A stretch of DNA of 64,000 nt from Mucilaginibacter terrae (GCF_031951985.1 NZ_JAVLVU010000001.1:3534001-3598000); one strand, 5' to 3'; counted from the first letter of the stretch, positions 34,845 through 44,986 are shown. Translations and numbers: made by a program. The notes: generated from the sequence alone by a model not told the origin.

Positions 34845-35072
34845 TTATGGTCTTCCGCTTGGTTTTGCATTGCCTTCGGCCTCACTCGAGTCGCGGTGGG
34901 TTGAATCTACTGAGGTTGAATCTAAGCCGCCAACGCTGGTTGCGCCCACATCTGACACATTTTCTGAAGTATCGGCACTGCCGCCAATTGATTTGTTCTG
35001 GCTGTTGCCCGAGCATGCTGCAAATGATGCAGTAATTAATACCAAGCCAATAACATTGCGAATGAGTTTCAT
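34845..35072 (-). CDS. Small Ser/Thr/Asp-rich lipoprotein
   Basis: The 75-aa product has a signal peptide and lipobox (VLITASFAAC, Cys20), then a low-complexity, Ser, Thr, Asp and Gly-rich tail that is probably disordered. No domain is recognised. It is likely a membrane-anchored small lipoprotein. It precedes the acidic-protein gene by 11 bases. Confidence 0.65.
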   Translation of the reverse strand: MKLIRNVIGLVLITASFAACSGNSQNKSIGGSADTSENVSDVGATSVGGLDSTSVDSTHRDSSEAEGNAKPSGRP

Positions 35073-35164
35073 AAATTTCGTTTTAGTTATATCGAATTAA
35101 CATCAGATATAGCCTTATGTTTTATAGTTTAGCAGCCGGTGTCTTACTATACATAGAAAATAAG

Positions 35165-35172
35165 TAATTTTG
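35165..35172 (+). promoter_or_regulatory. -7 promoter box upstream of the GT39-like gene
   Basis: TAATTTTG matches TAnnTTTG, 55 bases before the ATG at 35228. No clear -33 is seen. Confidence 0.4.
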
Positions 35173-35227
35173 CTCCGGCTTTTCCGTATTAATACAGAAA
35201 GGCATGCATCAATACATTATCTATTAA

Positions 35228-36910
35228 ATGACGCATACCCCTATCAATAATCAAACCTGGTTTTGGCTGTTCTTTTCATTATTGGTTGCCTACGTTTTCG
35301 GGCTTTTTGTACCGTTGATGAATGAAGACGCATCGCACCACGCCAACATAGCCCTGCACATGGTGCAGCATCATAACTATGTTGATTTGGTTGATGATAT
35401 GGGTAAAGACTACCTCGACAAGCCTCACCTGCACTTTTGGCTGGCGGCACTATCATTTAACTTATTTGGTGTAAATACCATTGCTTATAAAGTCCCGGCT
35501 TTGCTGGCTACTATTTTAGGTTTGTTCTCTACCTTTAAATTGGGTTCGAGGCTGTATAATCGTAATGCGGGTATGTTGGCCGCTATAATTTATGCCAGTG
35601 CGCAAGCCCAATTTTTGGCCAATAATGATGTACGGATGGATGCCTTGCTGGCTGCAGGCATTGCATTTGCCACATGGCAACTGGTACAATCGGCGGTGGA
35701 TGGAAGGTGGTACAATTATCTTTTTGCCGGGTTAGGATTAGCCATGGCCTTTACCACAAAGGGTATGATCGGCTTTGTGATGCCTTGCGCCGCGTTGTTT
35801 TTTTACCTGCTTTACCAGCGCAACTGGGGCATGATGTTTAACTGGCGCTGGCTGGTGGTACTGGTATTTTGGGCCGTGTTTACCGCACCCTGTGTATATG
35901 CATACTATTTACAGTACGATCTTCACCCCGAAAAGGTGGTGCGGGGCATGAAGAATGTATCGGGTGTGAAATTCATTCTTTGGAAACAAAACTTTGAACG
36001 CCTGGAAGGCAAGAGCTGGGGCAAGGGCCATAAAGATTACTTCTTCTTTTTCCATACCATGTTGTGGGCTTTTCTGCCGTTTTGCTTGTTAACCTATATT
36101 GCGTTTTTTGACAGGGTTGCTTTCTTTGTAAAAACACGTTTTCAGGTTTTTAAAAATTATGAGCTTTTAACAACAGCGTCCATTATTTTCATTTTCTTAA
36201 TTATCTCCTCATCGGGTTACCAGTTGCCGCATTATTTAAATGTACTATTCCCGTATTTTGCCATTATTACTGCCGGCTTTTTGGTGCAAAAACTGGATAT
36301 GCACCAGTTTAAAGCACTCAAGGCTTTCTTAAATGTGCAATACCTGGTTATTGCTGTTGTAGCAATTTTGCTTGTAGTACTTAATTTCTGGTGCTTCCCT
36401 ATAAACCGCTGCATGGTAATTATTACCTCTTTAATCATATTGGGGGTAATGCTATATGTTTTTGCCAAAGAGCGCGAGGTATTTATACGTTTGGTGATAC
36501 TATCGGTTTTAATGGCATCGCTCACCAATGTGCTGCTCAATGGCCACGTTTACCAGGAGTTATTACGCTACCAGGGCGGCACAGGACTGGCCCAGTTGGT
36601 TAACCGCAAGCACATTCCTAAAAAACAGATATATAATTATATCGATCATAGTTCGGGCTTTAACTTTTATACACAAAACCTTACGCCATATATTGAAATT
36701 GATGAAATAAAGGCCAAAAGAGCCAAAGGCGATACCGTGTGGCTTTTTTCATCAAAAGAGCACTTGCATTATTTAAAAGATAATCATGTGGAGTTCGACC
36801 TTGTATACTCAGATGCTGATTATGGCATTACACGCCTTAGTAAAGATTTTTTAAACCCCAAAACCCGGAGCCAAACGCTGGGAAGAGATTATTTACTTAG
36901 GGTAAAGTAG
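35228..36910 (+). CDS. ArnT/PMT-like (GT39/GT83-type) membrane glycosyltransferase
   Basis: The 560-aa protein has about 11 membrane helices. In the first periplasmic loop it carries NEDASHHANIAL, with the acidic pair typical of GT-C enzymes (ArnT has a DE there), and then DYLDKPHLHFWLAALSFNLFG, the conserved KPPL-like motif. These enzymes move a sugar from a polyprenyl-phosphate donor to lipid A or protein on the periplasmic side. The C-terminal 90 residues form a soluble domain. The gene is isolated between low-complexity repeats, so the acceptor is not known. Confidence 0.83.
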   Translation: MTHTPINNQTWFWLFFSLLVAYVFGLFVPLMNEDASHHANIALHMVQHHNYVDLVDDMGKDYLDKPHLHFWLAALSFNLFGVNTIAYKVPALLATILGLFSTFKLGSRLYNRNAGMLAAIIYASAQAQFLANNDVRMDALLAAGIAFATWQLVQSAVDGRWYNYLFAGLGLAMAFTTKGMIGFVMPCAALFFYLLYQRNWGMMFNWRWLVVLVFWAVFTAPCVYAYYLQYDLHPEKVVRGMKNVSGVKFILWKQNFERLEGKSWGKGHKDYFFFFHTMLWAFLPFCLLTYIAFFDRVAFFVKTRFQVFKNYELLTTASIIFIFLIISSSGYQLPHYLNVLFPYFAIITAGFLVQKLDMHQFKALKAFLNVQYLVIAVVAILLVVLNFWCFPINRCMVIITSLIILGVMLYVFAKEREVFIRLVILSVLMASLTNVLLNGHVYQELLRYQGGTGLAQLVNRKHIPKKQIYNYIDHSSGFNFYTQNLTPYIEIDEIKAKRAKGDTVWLFSSKEHLHYLKDNHVEFDLVYSDADYGITRLSKDFLNPKTRSQTLGRDYLLRVK

Positions 36911-37045
36911 TGAATTGTGAATGTGTAGTAGTGAATGGGAACTGAACTGGGCGGGCTATTAGCTAATTGTGCCTGTATAGAGCTTAATTTCAAAATTTAG
37001 TTGTAGTTCACCATTATCTATTCACCAATCACCATTATACACTCA
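36911..37045. repeat. Low-complexity 'word' repeat with facing arms
   Basis: The tract AGTGAATTGTGAATGTGTAG with TAGTGAATGGGAAC (36911-36942) faces TTCACCATTATCTATTCACC and CCATTATACACTCACTACC (about 37007-37050). The words are complementary, so a long imperfect hairpin can form. It lies between the GT39-like gene and the rimP promoter. Confidence 0.5.
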
Positions 37046-37052
37046 CTACCTA

Positions 37053-37082
37053 TTGACTTTCAAAATAAAACACTTATATTTG
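37053..37082 (+). promoter_or_regulatory. Promoter of the rimP-nusA-infB operon
   Basis: TTG (37053-37055) is followed after 19 bases by TATATTTG (37075-37082), a textbook Bacteroidota -33/-7 pair. The predicted RNA start is near 37087. Confidence 0.75.
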
Positions 37083-37089
37083 CACATCG

Positions 37090-37118
37090 AAAGAGGGGGC
37101 CTTATGTCCCCTCTTTTT
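37090..37118 (+). terminator. Leader hairpin with U-tract (possible attenuator)
   Basis: AAAGAGGGG (37090-37098) pairs with CCCCTCTTT (37108-37116), followed by TTTTATTTAT. It falls at the very start of the predicted rimP-nusA-infB leader. It could act as a terminator/attenuator or protect the 5' end. Confidence 0.55.
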
Positions 37119-37141
37119 ATTTATCAATCAAATTTTTGCGA

Positions 37142-37609
37142 ATGACTAACGTTGAAAAGAGGGCGGCAGAACTGGTTGAAGAAAAACTGGCCGAAAAGCC
37201 CGGGATATTTTTAGTGAGCGTAAAAATGCACAGCAATGGCAAGCTCATTATTTTAATTGATGGCGATAACGGTTTGGGCATACGCGATTGTGTAGATGTG
37301 AGCCGCCATGTAGGTTTCCATTTAGAGGAAGAAAACATTGTTGCCGATGCCTATAACCTCGAGGTTTCATCGCCCGGAATTGACACACCGCTGGAGCAGC
37401 CCCGACAGTATTTAAAAAACATAGGGCGGCAAATAGCCATTAAAACCACCGATGGGGGTAAACGCGAAGGCAAGTTGTTGGGTTATACTAATGATGGCGT
37501 GCAGATAGAGGAAACCATCAAACAAAAAGGTAAAAAAGCGGAACTGGTTGAAAGCACCATTCCGACAGAAAATATAGCAGAAACTAAAGTTTTAATATCG
37601 TTTAAATAA
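37142..37609 (+). CDS. rimP: Ribosome maturation factor RimP
   Basis: From the ATG at 37142 the protein has 155 aa. The N-terminal alpha/beta domain (VEKRAAELVEEKLAEKPG, KLIILIDGDNGLGIRDCVDV) and the SH3-like C-terminal domain (YNLEVSSPGIDTPLEQPRQY) match RimP. It is needed for 30S subunit maturation. nusA starts one base after its stop, and infB follows: the conserved rimP-nusA-infB order. An in-frame TTG at 37136 is less likely as the start. Confidence 0.93.
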   Translation: MTNVEKRAAELVEEKLAEKPGIFLVSVKMHSNGKLIILIDGDNGLGIRDCVDVSRHVGFHLEEENIVADAYNLEVSSPGIDTPLEQPRQYLKNIGRQIAIKTTDGGKREGKLLGYTNDGVQIEETIKQKGKKAELVESTIPTENIAETKVLISFK

Positions 37610-37610
37610 G

Positions 37611-38846
37611 ATGAGCAATATTAATTTGATCGACTCTTTTCAAGAGTTTAAGGATTTTAAGAACATTGACCGCCCAACAATGATGAGCGTGCTGGAAGAT
37701 GTATTCCGCAGCATGATTCGTAAAAAATACGGCACCGACGAAAATTGCGACGTAATTGTAAACACCGACAATGGTGACTTAGAGATTTGGCGCACCCGTA
37801 CCGTTATGGAAGACGGTTTTTCGGAAGATGATGATTTGGAAATTGAACTGGCCGAAGCCCACAAGCACGACCCGGATTTAGAAGTTGGCGAGGAATTTAT
37901 TGAACAAATTACCCTTGAAAGCTTTGGTCGCCGTGCAATTTTAGCTGCCCGTCAAACCTTGGTATCTAAAATTTTAGAACTGGAGAAAGACGAGATATTC
38001 AAAAAATACAAAGACCGTGTAGGCGAGTTGATCAGTGGTGAGGTTTACCAGGTTTGGAAAAAAGAAACCTTAGTGCTTGACGATGAAGGCAATGAGTTAT
38101 TGCTGCCTAAAAGCGAGCAAATACCAGCCGACTATTTCAAAAAAGGCGATAGCGTAAAAGCAGTAGTGCACAAGGTTGACATGATGAACAGCAACCCTAA
38201 GATCATCATTTCGCGTACTGCACCTGAGTTTTTACAACGTTTGTTTGAACTGGAAGTGCCTGAGATTTTTGATGGCTTAATTACCATCAAGAAAATTGTG
38301 CGCGAACCGGGCGAGCGTGCTAAAGTTGCCGTTGAATCATACGACGACCGTATTGATCCGGTAGGTGCATGTGTGGGTATGAAAGGTTCACGTATACACG
38401 GTATCGTTCGTGAGTTAAAAAACGAAAACATCGACGTAATAAACTTTACCAACAATGTTCAGTTATATATCCAGCGTGCTTTATCACCGGCTAAAATAAC
38501 CACAATTAAGTTAGATGATGAGCGTAAAACCGCAGCCGTTTACTTAAAACCCGACCAAGTGTCGCTGGCTATTGGCCGTGGCGGACACAATATTAAACTG
38601 GCCGGTAAGTTAACCGGTTATGAGGTTGATGTGTATCGCGAAGCTGATGAGGAAGAGGAAGATGTGGATATCGAAGAGTTTTCGGACGAGATTGAAAGCT
38701 GGATCATTGACGAGTTTAAGCGTGTTGGTTTAGATACAGCAAAATCAATATTGGGATTAGGTGTAGGCGAGTTAGTTAAACGTACCGACCTGGAAGAAGA
38801 AACGATTAAAGAAGTTTTATCAATTCTGCAGGCGGAGTTTGAATAA
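37611..38846 (+). CDS. nusA: Transcription elongation/termination factor NusA
   Basis: The 411-aa protein has the N-terminal RNA-polymerase-binding domain (FKNIDRPTMMSVLEDVFRSM), an S1 domain (about 135-200), and two KH domains including SRTAPEFLQRLFELEVPEI, DPVGACVGMKGSRI and VSLAIGRGGHNIKLAG. The C-terminal acidic repeats of E. coli NusA are missing, as usual for Bacteroidota. It ends with a short HhH-like helical part. Directly downstream of rimP, one base apart. Confidence 0.95.
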   Translation: MSNINLIDSFQEFKDFKNIDRPTMMSVLEDVFRSMIRKKYGTDENCDVIVNTDNGDLEIWRTRTVMEDGFSEDDDLEIELAEAHKHDPDLEVGEEFIEQITLESFGRRAILAARQTLVSKILELEKDEIFKKYKDRVGELISGEVYQVWKKETLVLDDEGNELLLPKSEQIPADYFKKGDSVKAVVHKVDMMNSNPKIIISRTAPEFLQRLFELEVPEIFDGLITIKKIVREPGERAKVAVESYDDRIDPVGACVGMKGSRIHGIVRELKNENIDVINFTNNVQLYIQRALSPAKITTIKLDDERKTAAVYLKPDQVSLAIGRGGHNIKLAGKLTGYEVDVYREADEEEEDVDIEEFSDEIESWIIDEFKRVGLDTAKSILGLGVGELVKRTDLEEETIKEVLSILQAEFE

Positions 38847-38873
38847 GCTTTCCTATATGCCAATAAAAAATAG

Positions 38874-38881
38874 TAAATTTG
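38874..38881 (+). promoter_or_regulatory. -7 box between nusA and infB
   Basis: TAAATTTG matches TAnnTTTG, 29 bases before the infB ATG, so infB may have a promoter of its own in addition to operon read-through. Confidence 0.45.
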
Positions 38882-38910
38882 CATATAATAAGCAGAGAAA
38901 GAATTATTAA

Positions 38911-41900
38911 ATGTCAGAAGACAAAAGTATAAAGTTAATAAAGGCAGCAAAAGAGCTTAACATCGGTATAGGTACCATTGTTGATTTTCTATCTTCAAAA
39001 GGATATAAAGTTGACCGTAACCCTATGACGGCGCTTAACAGCGATATGTATAGTACACTGGTAAAGCAGTTTGCAGCCGATAAGATCATTAAGGAAGAAG
39101 CCAAGCAAATTATCATCGGTAAAATACGCCGTGATGAGCCTGGCTTTGTGCCTGAAAAGACGGCTGAAGCCCGTTCAAACGAATTTGAAAAGGATGAGAT
39201 CCTGATTAAAAACGCAGGAACATTTGCTGCCCCCTCTAAACCAAAAGAGGCCGAAAAAACCGAAGGCTCATTGCCTGGTGTTAAAGTAGTAGGCAAAATT
39301 GATTTAGATAACTTGAACAAACCGGCTCCTCGCCCTGAGGTAAAGGAAGAGCCTGTGGCCAAAGCAGAGCCTGTTAAACCAGCTCCTGCCCCCGAGCCTG
39401 TTGCTAAACCCGAGCCAAAGCCTGAGCCAATTGCTCCGGTAGCCCCTGTGGCCGAAAAACCGGCAGCTCCGGCACCGGTAGCCCCTGCTCCCGAGCCTGT
39501 TGCGGCTAAACCCGAGCCGAAGCCAGAAGTTGCGCCTCCTGCACCAGTAGCAGAAAAACCTGCTGCCGCGTCTGCTCCGCAAGCACCGGTTACTCCAGCG
39601 GCATCTGCTTCACCGGCCAAACCGGTTGCTGAGAAACCAGAAAACGCTCCGGCTCCTGAAAACCAGGTAATACGTGCCAAAGCCGAACGCCTTACCGGGC
39701 CAAACGTTGTTGGTAAAATAACTTTACCGGTTGATAATAGCCGTCGTGGCGGGCCAGTGGCATCGTCATCAAACGCAAATTCGGCCGATCATAAACGCAA
39801 ACGCAAGCGTAAAGAAAACGGACCAAACCCTGGTGGCCAGCAAGGCCAACAAGGTGGCCAAGGCAATAACCAGCAAGGTGGCAACCAACAACAGGGCGGT
39901 AATCGTCCGGGTGGTTTCCAGGGTAATCGTCCGGGCTTTGGTAACCGTCCGGGTGGCGGTCCTAACCAGGGTGGCGGCAACCGTCCGGGTGGTGGTTTTA
40001 ACCGCAATGCACCGTCAACCGGTCCTAAAGAAGAACCTACAGAAAAAGAAATACAAGACCAGATCAAAGCTACGCTTGCCCGTTTAAGCGGTGCAGGTAA
40101 ATCGGGTAAATTTGCTCAGCGTGCTAAATTCCGTCGTCAAAAACGTGATGATGTAGCAGCAAATGCTGAAGAACTGGCAATGGAACAGGATGCACAATCA
40201 AGAGTGCTGAAAGTTACCGAGTTTGTTACGGCAAACGAGCTGGCCTCTTTAATGGATGTTTCGGTTACGCAAATCATCTCAACCTGTATGAGCCTGGGTA
40301 TGTTTGTATCCATTAACCAACGTTTGGATGCCGAAACCCTGAGCATTGTGGCCGACGAGTTTGGCTACCAGATAGAGTTTGTTACCCTGGCTGAGGAAGA
40401 AACTAACCTTGATGAGCCTGATGCACCGGAAGATTTAGTTCCGCGCGCACCAATTGTTACCATCATGGGTCACGTTGACCACGGTAAAACCTCATTGCTC
40501 GATTTTATACGCAAAACCAACGTTATTGGCGGTGAGGCAGGCGGTATTACCCAGCACATTGGCGCCTACGAAGTAACGCTTGAAAATAAAGGGAAAATTA
40601 CCTTCCTGGATACGCCGGGTCACGAAGCGTTTACCGCTATGCGTGCACGTGGTGCCCAGGTAACCGATATTGTTATCATTGTAATTGCGGCTGATGATGC
40701 CGTGATGCCGCAAACCCGCGAGGCTATAAACCACGCGCAGGCTGCAAACGTGCCGATCATATTTGCTTATAACAAAATTGACAGGCCGGGTGCCAACCCT
40801 GATAAAATTCGCGAGCAGTTATCAATGATGAACATTTTGGTTGAAGAATGGGGTGGTAAATACCAAACCCAGGAAATATCGGCCAAATCGGGTTTAAATG
40901 TTAACTTATTGCTTGAGAAAATATTACTTGAGGCTGAGTTGTTGGAATTGAAAGCCAATCCTAACAAACGTGCCGTAGGTAACGTAATTGAGGCAGCATT
41001 AGATAAAGGCCGCGGTATTGTTACCACTGTATTAGTACAGGCAGGTACATTACGTGTGGGCGACCCAATATTAGCAGGTAGCTACAGCGGCCGTGTTAAG
41101 GCATTAACCAATGAACGTGGCATGCGTGTAAGCGAGGCCGGCCCAAGCACACCGGTACAAGTACTGGGTATGCAAGGTGCTCCAACTGCAGGCGACCGTT
41201 TTAACGCCCTCGAAAGCGAAACCGAAGCACGTGATATTGCTAACAAACGTTTGCAATTACAACGCGAGCAGGGTTTACGTACACAAAAACACATCACGCT
41301 TGATGAGATCGGTCGTCGTTTGGCAATTGGTAACTTTAAGGAACTTAACATCATTGTTAAAGGTGACGTGGACGGTTCTATCGAAGCGTTATCAGATTCA
41401 TTGCTGAAACTTTCAACTGATCAGATTCAGGTAAACATCATATCAAAAGGTGTAGGTCAGATCTCCGAATCAGACGTGTTGCTGGCAACTGCATCAGATG
41501 CGATCATCATCGGTTTCCAGGTACGCCCTTCAGGAAGTGCGCGTAAACTTGCCGAGCAAGAGCAGATCGACATCCGCCTGTACTCGATCATATACGATGC
41601 CATCAACGAAATTAAAACCGCGATGGAGGGTATGCTTGCGCCTACCTTTGAAGAGAAGATCGTGGCCAACGTTGAGATACGCGAAACCTTCAAAATTAGC
41701 AAGGTGGGTACCATTGCAGGTTGTATGGTGTTAGATGGTAAAATAACCCGTAACAGCAAAATACGCATCATTCGCGAAGGTGTGGTAATATACACCGGTG
41801 AACTGGCTTCCCTGAAACGCTACAAAGATGATGTGAAAGAAGTTGCTACCGGTTACGAGTGTGGTTTGAACATACAAAACTTTAACAACATTGAAGTAGG

Positions 41901-41949
41901 CGACATTGTTGAAGCTTACGAAAACGTTGAAGTTAAACGTAAACTGTAA
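38911..41949 (+). CDS. infB: Translation initiation factor IF-2
   Basis: The 1012-aa protein has an N-terminal IF2_N-type start ([20 protein letters not shown]), then a long disordered part: a Pro/Ala/Glu/Lys-rich tract (residues about 130-255) and a Gly/Gln/Asn/Arg/Pro-rich tract (about 300-370). The second IF2_N module, [20 protein letters not shown], is at about 435-475. The GTPase domain begins near residue 515 with G1 GHVDHGKTS (Gly520), DTPGHEAFT and NKIDRPGA. It is followed by domains II, III and the fMet-tRNA-binding domain. It positions initiator tRNA on the 30S subunit. Confidence 0.96.
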   Translation: MSEDKSIKLIKAAKELNIGIGTIVDFLSSKGYKVDRNPMTALNSDMYSTLVKQFAADKIIKEEAKQIIIGKIRRDEPGFVPEKTAEARSNEFEKDEILIKNAGTFAAPSKPKEAEKTEGSLPGVKVVGKIDLDNLNKPAPRPEVKEEPVAKAEPVKPAPAPEPVAKPEPKPEPIAPVAPVAEKPAAPAPVAPAPEPVAAKPEPKPEVAPPAPVAEKPAAASAPQAPVTPAASASPAKPVAEKPENAPAPENQVIRAKAERLTGPNVVGKITLPVDNSRRGGPVASSSNANSADHKRKRKRKENGPNPGGQQGQQGGQGNNQQGGNQQQGGNRPGGFQGNRPGFGNRPGGGPNQGGGNRPGGGFNRNAPSTGPKEEPTEKEIQDQIKATLARLSGAGKSGKFAQRAKFRRQKRDDVAANAEELAMEQDAQSRVLKVTEFVTANELASLMDVSVTQIISTCMSLGMFVSINQRLDAETLSIVADEFGYQIEFVTLAEEETNLDEPDAPEDLVPRAPIVTIMGHVDHGKTSLLDFIRKTNVIGGEAGGITQHIGAYEVTLENKGKITFLDTPGHEAFTAMRARGAQVTDIVIIVIAADDAVMPQTREAINHAQAANVPIIFAYNKIDRPGANPDKIREQLSMMNILVEEWGGKYQTQEISAKSGLNVNLLLEKILLEAELLELKANPNKRAVGNVIEAALDKGRGIVTTVLVQAGTLRVGDPILAGSYSGRVKALTNERGMRVSEAGPSTPVQVLGMQGAPTAGDRFNALESETEARDIANKRLQLQREQGLRTQKHITLDEIGRRLAIGNFKELNIIVKGDVDGSIEALSDSLLKLSTDQIQVNIISKGVGQISESDVLLATASDAIIIGFQVRPSGSARKLAEQEQIDIRLYSIIYDAINEIKTAMEGMLAPTFEEKIVANVEIRETFKISKVGTIAGCMVLDGKITRNSKIRIIREGVVIYTGELASLKRYKDDVKEVATGYECGLNIQNFNNIEVGDIVEAYENVEVKRKL

Positions 41950-41970
41950 TTAGTTTATCAATAAAATATC

Positions 41971-42002
41971 AAAGGCCCTCATGAAAATGATGGCCTTTTT
42001 TT
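41971..42002 (+). terminator. Rho-independent terminator after infB
   Basis: AAAGGCC, then TCAT and ATGA, then GGCCTTT form a stem-loop followed by a T tract. Confidence 0.85.
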
Positions 42003-42033
42003 GTTTGCCAATTTTCGTGTAAAATATAGACTA

Positions 42034-42147
42034 TGTTATTTTGCGAGGAGCTGACGGGAATTTGCGTAGGGGCGTACTGGCGATCTCCTTGCGTTCGGAC
42101 CTTGCAAGAAGAGATTACCACTCCGCCTGGGGCGAATCGAAATAACA
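42034..42147. repeat. Palindromic repeat, family B, diverged copy
   Basis: The outer arms TGTTATTTTGCGAGGAG and GGCGAATCGAAATAACA and the inner pair GGCGATCTCCTTGC and AGAAGAGATTACC can pair imperfectly. It lies between infB and the SDR gene. The rest of the 41950-42336 gap is AT-rich with only a promoter box at its end. Confidence 0.55.
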
Positions 42148-42324
42148 CATTATTCGTATTAAATTTATATTAAAGTGAATCAACACATTAACCAAGATAA
42201 AATCAAACCCAACAATATCAGCTTATAACTCTCGTTTTTCAATCAGTAATATTCTACCTATGGGGACATAATTTCGAAAAAGAGGACTGTCCCCATAACC
42301 CAAACTAATAATAAATTTAACATT

Positions 42325-42332
42325 TACTTTTG
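42325..42332 (+). promoter_or_regulatory. -7 promoter box, 4 nt before the SDR ATG
   Basis: TACTTTTG matches TAnnTTTG and ends exactly 4 bases before the ATG at 42337, consistent with a leaderless transcript. Confidence 0.5.
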
Positions 42333-42336
42333 CTAT

Positions 42337-43086
42337 ATGGCAAATACCTATATCATTAGCGGACCAGGCAGCGGCATTGGCCGGGCTGTAGCACAAAATC
42401 TGGCTTTGGGTGGGCATCAGTGTATTTTATTGGGACGAAGCGTTGATGCATTGATACAAACCCTGAGCAGTTTAAAAGGCACCAATCACCGCATACTGGT
42501 GGCTGATGTACGGGATATTGACAGTCTTGAAAATGCTGCAACCGAATTAGGAAACATTGCCCTTAACGGATTATTAGCCAACGCAGGCATTGGCGGCGAA
42601 AATTACTGGGGAGAGGCTGACCGATGGGATGATATTATAGATACCAATCTAACCGGCACTTATAACTTTGTAAATACTTTTTTGCCCAACCTGCGTAGGG
42701 CTGAGGGCATTAAGCATATCGTGATCACCTCATCAATTTTGGCACGTTTGGGTGTGGCTAATTATTCGGCGTATTGTGCATCAAAAGCTGGGTTATTAGG
42801 TTTAATGCGTTCATGGGCAGTGCAATATGCTCCCGAAGAAATACTGGTAAATGCCATTTGCCCTGGTTGGGTAGATACCGAAATGTCGCAAACAGGCTTA
42901 CAGGGCATTGCCGATAATATTGGCGTTACAAAAGATGAGTTTTACGATATAGCCATGCAAAGCGTTCCACTGAGGCGCATGAGCCAGCCTGATGAAATTG
43001 CAGCACTGGCAGCCTACCTGCTTAGCCAGCGCAGTATAACCGGTCAAGCCCTCGACATAAACTGCGGCGCTGTGATGAACAGCTAA
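42337..43086 (+). CDS. Short-chain dehydrogenase/reductase
   Basis: The 249-aa classical SDR has the cofactor motif SGPGSGIG at 8-15 (Ser in place of the usual first Thr/Gly), the ANAG motif near 80, a catalytic Ser in VITSSILARLG, and Tyr/Lys in YCASK near residue 145. CPGWVDTEM follows as in many SDRs. The substrate is not inferable. It is convergent with the GHL10 gene, four bases apart, and has its own promoter box. It is separate from kduD and only distantly similar. Confidence 0.87.
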   Translation: MANTYIISGPGSGIGRAVAQNLALGGHQCILLGRSVDALIQTLSSLKGTNHRILVADVRDIDSLENAATELGNIALNGLLANAGIGGENYWGEADRWDDIIDTNLTGTYNFVNTFLPNLRRAEGIKHIVITSSILARLGVANYSAYCASKAGLLGLMRSWAVQYAPEEILVNAICPGWVDTEMSQTGLQGIADNIGVTKDEFYDIAMQSVPLRRMSQPDEIAALAAYLLSQRSITGQALDINCGAVMNS

Positions 43087-43090
43087 CCTT

Positions 43091-44653
43091 TTAGCGCGAG
43101 TACGCCGGTACACCTACCGGGTCACTTTCGTTTTTAAGACGATCAATAGCCGTAACCATATATACATAACGTTTACCACGTTCGGCGGTAGTATCTTCGT
43201 AACTGTTTAAAGGACCGTATTGTATATGAATAATGTGCGTAGGATCAGAAGTATCTATACGTTCGCCTTCAAAAAAGCGATATACTACGTAACCATACAC
43301 AAGCTCTTTATCTTTAGCCAGCAGCGGGGTTAACCAATTTAACTGAAATCCTTTTTGTAAAGCACCAACGGTTAATTGCCGCGGTGCATTGGGCGCAATA
43401 GAATCGAGCCAGAGCATCACCGGTGGCAGGGCAGGTGTTTTGTAATAATGATTTTTAAGCGAATCGTTCAGTCCGCCGTAATTTCGGCGTAACGATGCCG
43501 AGCTAAAATATACACTGCCCTGTATGCGCGGGTTATTGCGTAAATAACGTATTTGCGCGGGTATCTGGTCGGGGTTTTTAAAGGCACTGTTGCGCACCTC
43601 GCCAATGCGGTAAGCCGCCATGCCAATATACAGGTGCCGGTTAAAACTGTTGTTGCTCCACCAGTTGGTTAATTTTTCAAACGCGGCGGCACGGTTACCA
43701 AACTGCCAGTATATCTGTGGATTTATATAATCAACCCAACCCTCTTCAACCCAGCGGCGGCTATCGGCAAATTGCTCATAGTATGATGAACCTCCGCTGG
43801 TGGCCGAACCTTCATCATCCTGGCTGGCATTCTTCCAAATTCCAAAAGGGCTTAAGCCAAATTTCATGTGAGGCTTATACTTGTGTATACTGTCTGAGAG
43901 GGCTTGTATAAGCGTATCTACGTTATTGCGGCGCCAGTCTTTAATATCTTCCCATTCAGCTTCACCGTATTTCTTCCAGGCTTCCTGGTCGTTTATGCGT
44001 TGGCCCGAAATAGGGTATGGGTAAAAATAATCGTCCATATGTATGCCGTCTACATCATAGTTCTTCACCACATCTAAAATAACCTGTATAATATACTCGC
44101 GCACATCAGGCAAACCGGGGTTAAACAGCTTTCGGCCACCATAGGTAATAAACCAATCGGGATGCATGCGGGTAACATGCTGGGTACTTACGCTGTTAGG
44201 GTTGTTATCCATAGTAGCCCGGTAGGGGTTAAACCACGCATGTAACTCCATACCCCGTTTGTGTGCCTCGTTAACGGCAAATTCCAACGGATCGTAAAAC
44301 TCCGAAGGTGCAACGCCTTGCGCTCCGTTCAGCCATCTCGACCATGGTTCACGGCTTTTGGCATAAAAAGCATCGGCAGCGGGCCTTACCTGAAACATAA
44401 CGGCATTAATACCGGCTTGCTCATGGTAATTAAAAATATTAACCAGTTCGGTTTTTTGCTTATCGGCAGTTAATCGCGGCGCACTGGGCCAGTCAATATT
44501 GGTAACGGTAGCCACCCACACCCCTCTAAACTCGCGTTTAGGCGTAGGGTAAAGTTGTCTAATAGTATCAGTTTGGGCCTGTAGTTGAAAGCAGGTTAAC
44601 CAGGCGGCTATCATCAGCACTAATCTTCGGGTCGTAGTCGTCAATACACTCAT
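43091..44653 (-). CDS. Family-10-like glycosyl hydrolase (GHL10, YngK-type), secreted
   Basis: From the ATG at 44653 the protein has 520 aa with a signal peptide (RRLVLMIAAWLTCFQLQAQ). The TIM-barrel part has FRGVWVATVTNIDWPSAP, AGINAVMFQVRPAADAFY, MELHAWFNPYRA and YDVDGIHMDDYFYPYP, the GHL10 (PF02638) signature with Asp residues. The last 110 residues (APRQLTVGALQKGFQLNWLT) look like a fibronectin-type III domain. Members are thought to act on cell-wall glycans. An in-frame upstream ATG at 44761 is rejected: a promoter box lies between. Confidence 0.85.
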   Translation of the reverse strand: MSVLTTTTRRLVLMIAAWLTCFQLQAQTDTIRQLYPTPKREFRGVWVATVTNIDWPSAPRLTADKQKTELVNIFNYHEQAGINAVMFQVRPAADAFYAKSREPWSRWLNGAQGVAPSEFYDPLEFAVNEAHKRGMELHAWFNPYRATMDNNPNSVSTQHVTRMHPDWFITYGGRKLFNPGLPDVREYIIQVILDVVKNYDVDGIHMDDYFYPYPISGQRINDQEAWKKYGEAEWEDIKDWRRNNVDTLIQALSDSIHKYKPHMKFGLSPFGIWKNASQDDEGSATSGGSSYYEQFADSRRWVEEGWVDYINPQIYWQFGNRAAAFEKLTNWWSNNSFNRHLYIGMAAYRIGEVRNSAFKNPDQIPAQIRYLRNNPRIQGSVYFSSASLRRNYGGLNDSLKNHYYKTPALPPVMLWLDSIAPNAPRQLTVGALQKGFQLNWLTPLLAKDKELVYGYVVYRFFEGERIDTSDPTHIIHIQYGPLNSYEDTTAERGKRYVYMVTAIDRLKNESDPVGVPAYSR

Positions 44654-44665
44654 TTTCACGGGGGG

Positions 44666-44673
44666 CAAAGATA
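44666..44673 (-). promoter_or_regulatory. -7 promoter box of the GHL10 gene
   Basis: The minus strand reads TATCTTTG, matching TAnnTTTG, 12 bases upstream of the ATG at 44653. The remaining gap to 44986 is AT-rich and holds nothing else I recognise. Confidence 0.5.
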
Positions 44674-44986
44674 CATAACTCCCCATTAGGTAGTTTAGTA
44701 TGCAGGTTATTTTAGCGGTAAGTTTTGCTTTTTGGTTCAGAGTAGCTATTTTTAGCGCCATCTGCCTAACCTGTTTTTAATCAAATAAGTTTCTGTTTAT
44801 TGTAAATAATATAGTTTAAACAGAATTTTCTAATTGATTTAATAAATGGGTGTAAGTTTAACCATTGGTTTACAAACCGATAGATAACAAGCATCTCATC
44901 AAACAAAAAATGTTTTGGGTTGCTTTATCAGTTTTGAAAGCATGTAGCGTTATACTTGTATGCCGATTACGTTTTAACTTAATTGA

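Noticed and set aside
39304..40087. Long open frames on both strands within the infB repeats
   Set aside because: They are shadows of the GC-rich low-complexity coding sequence of IF-2; their products are simple repeats with no start context.
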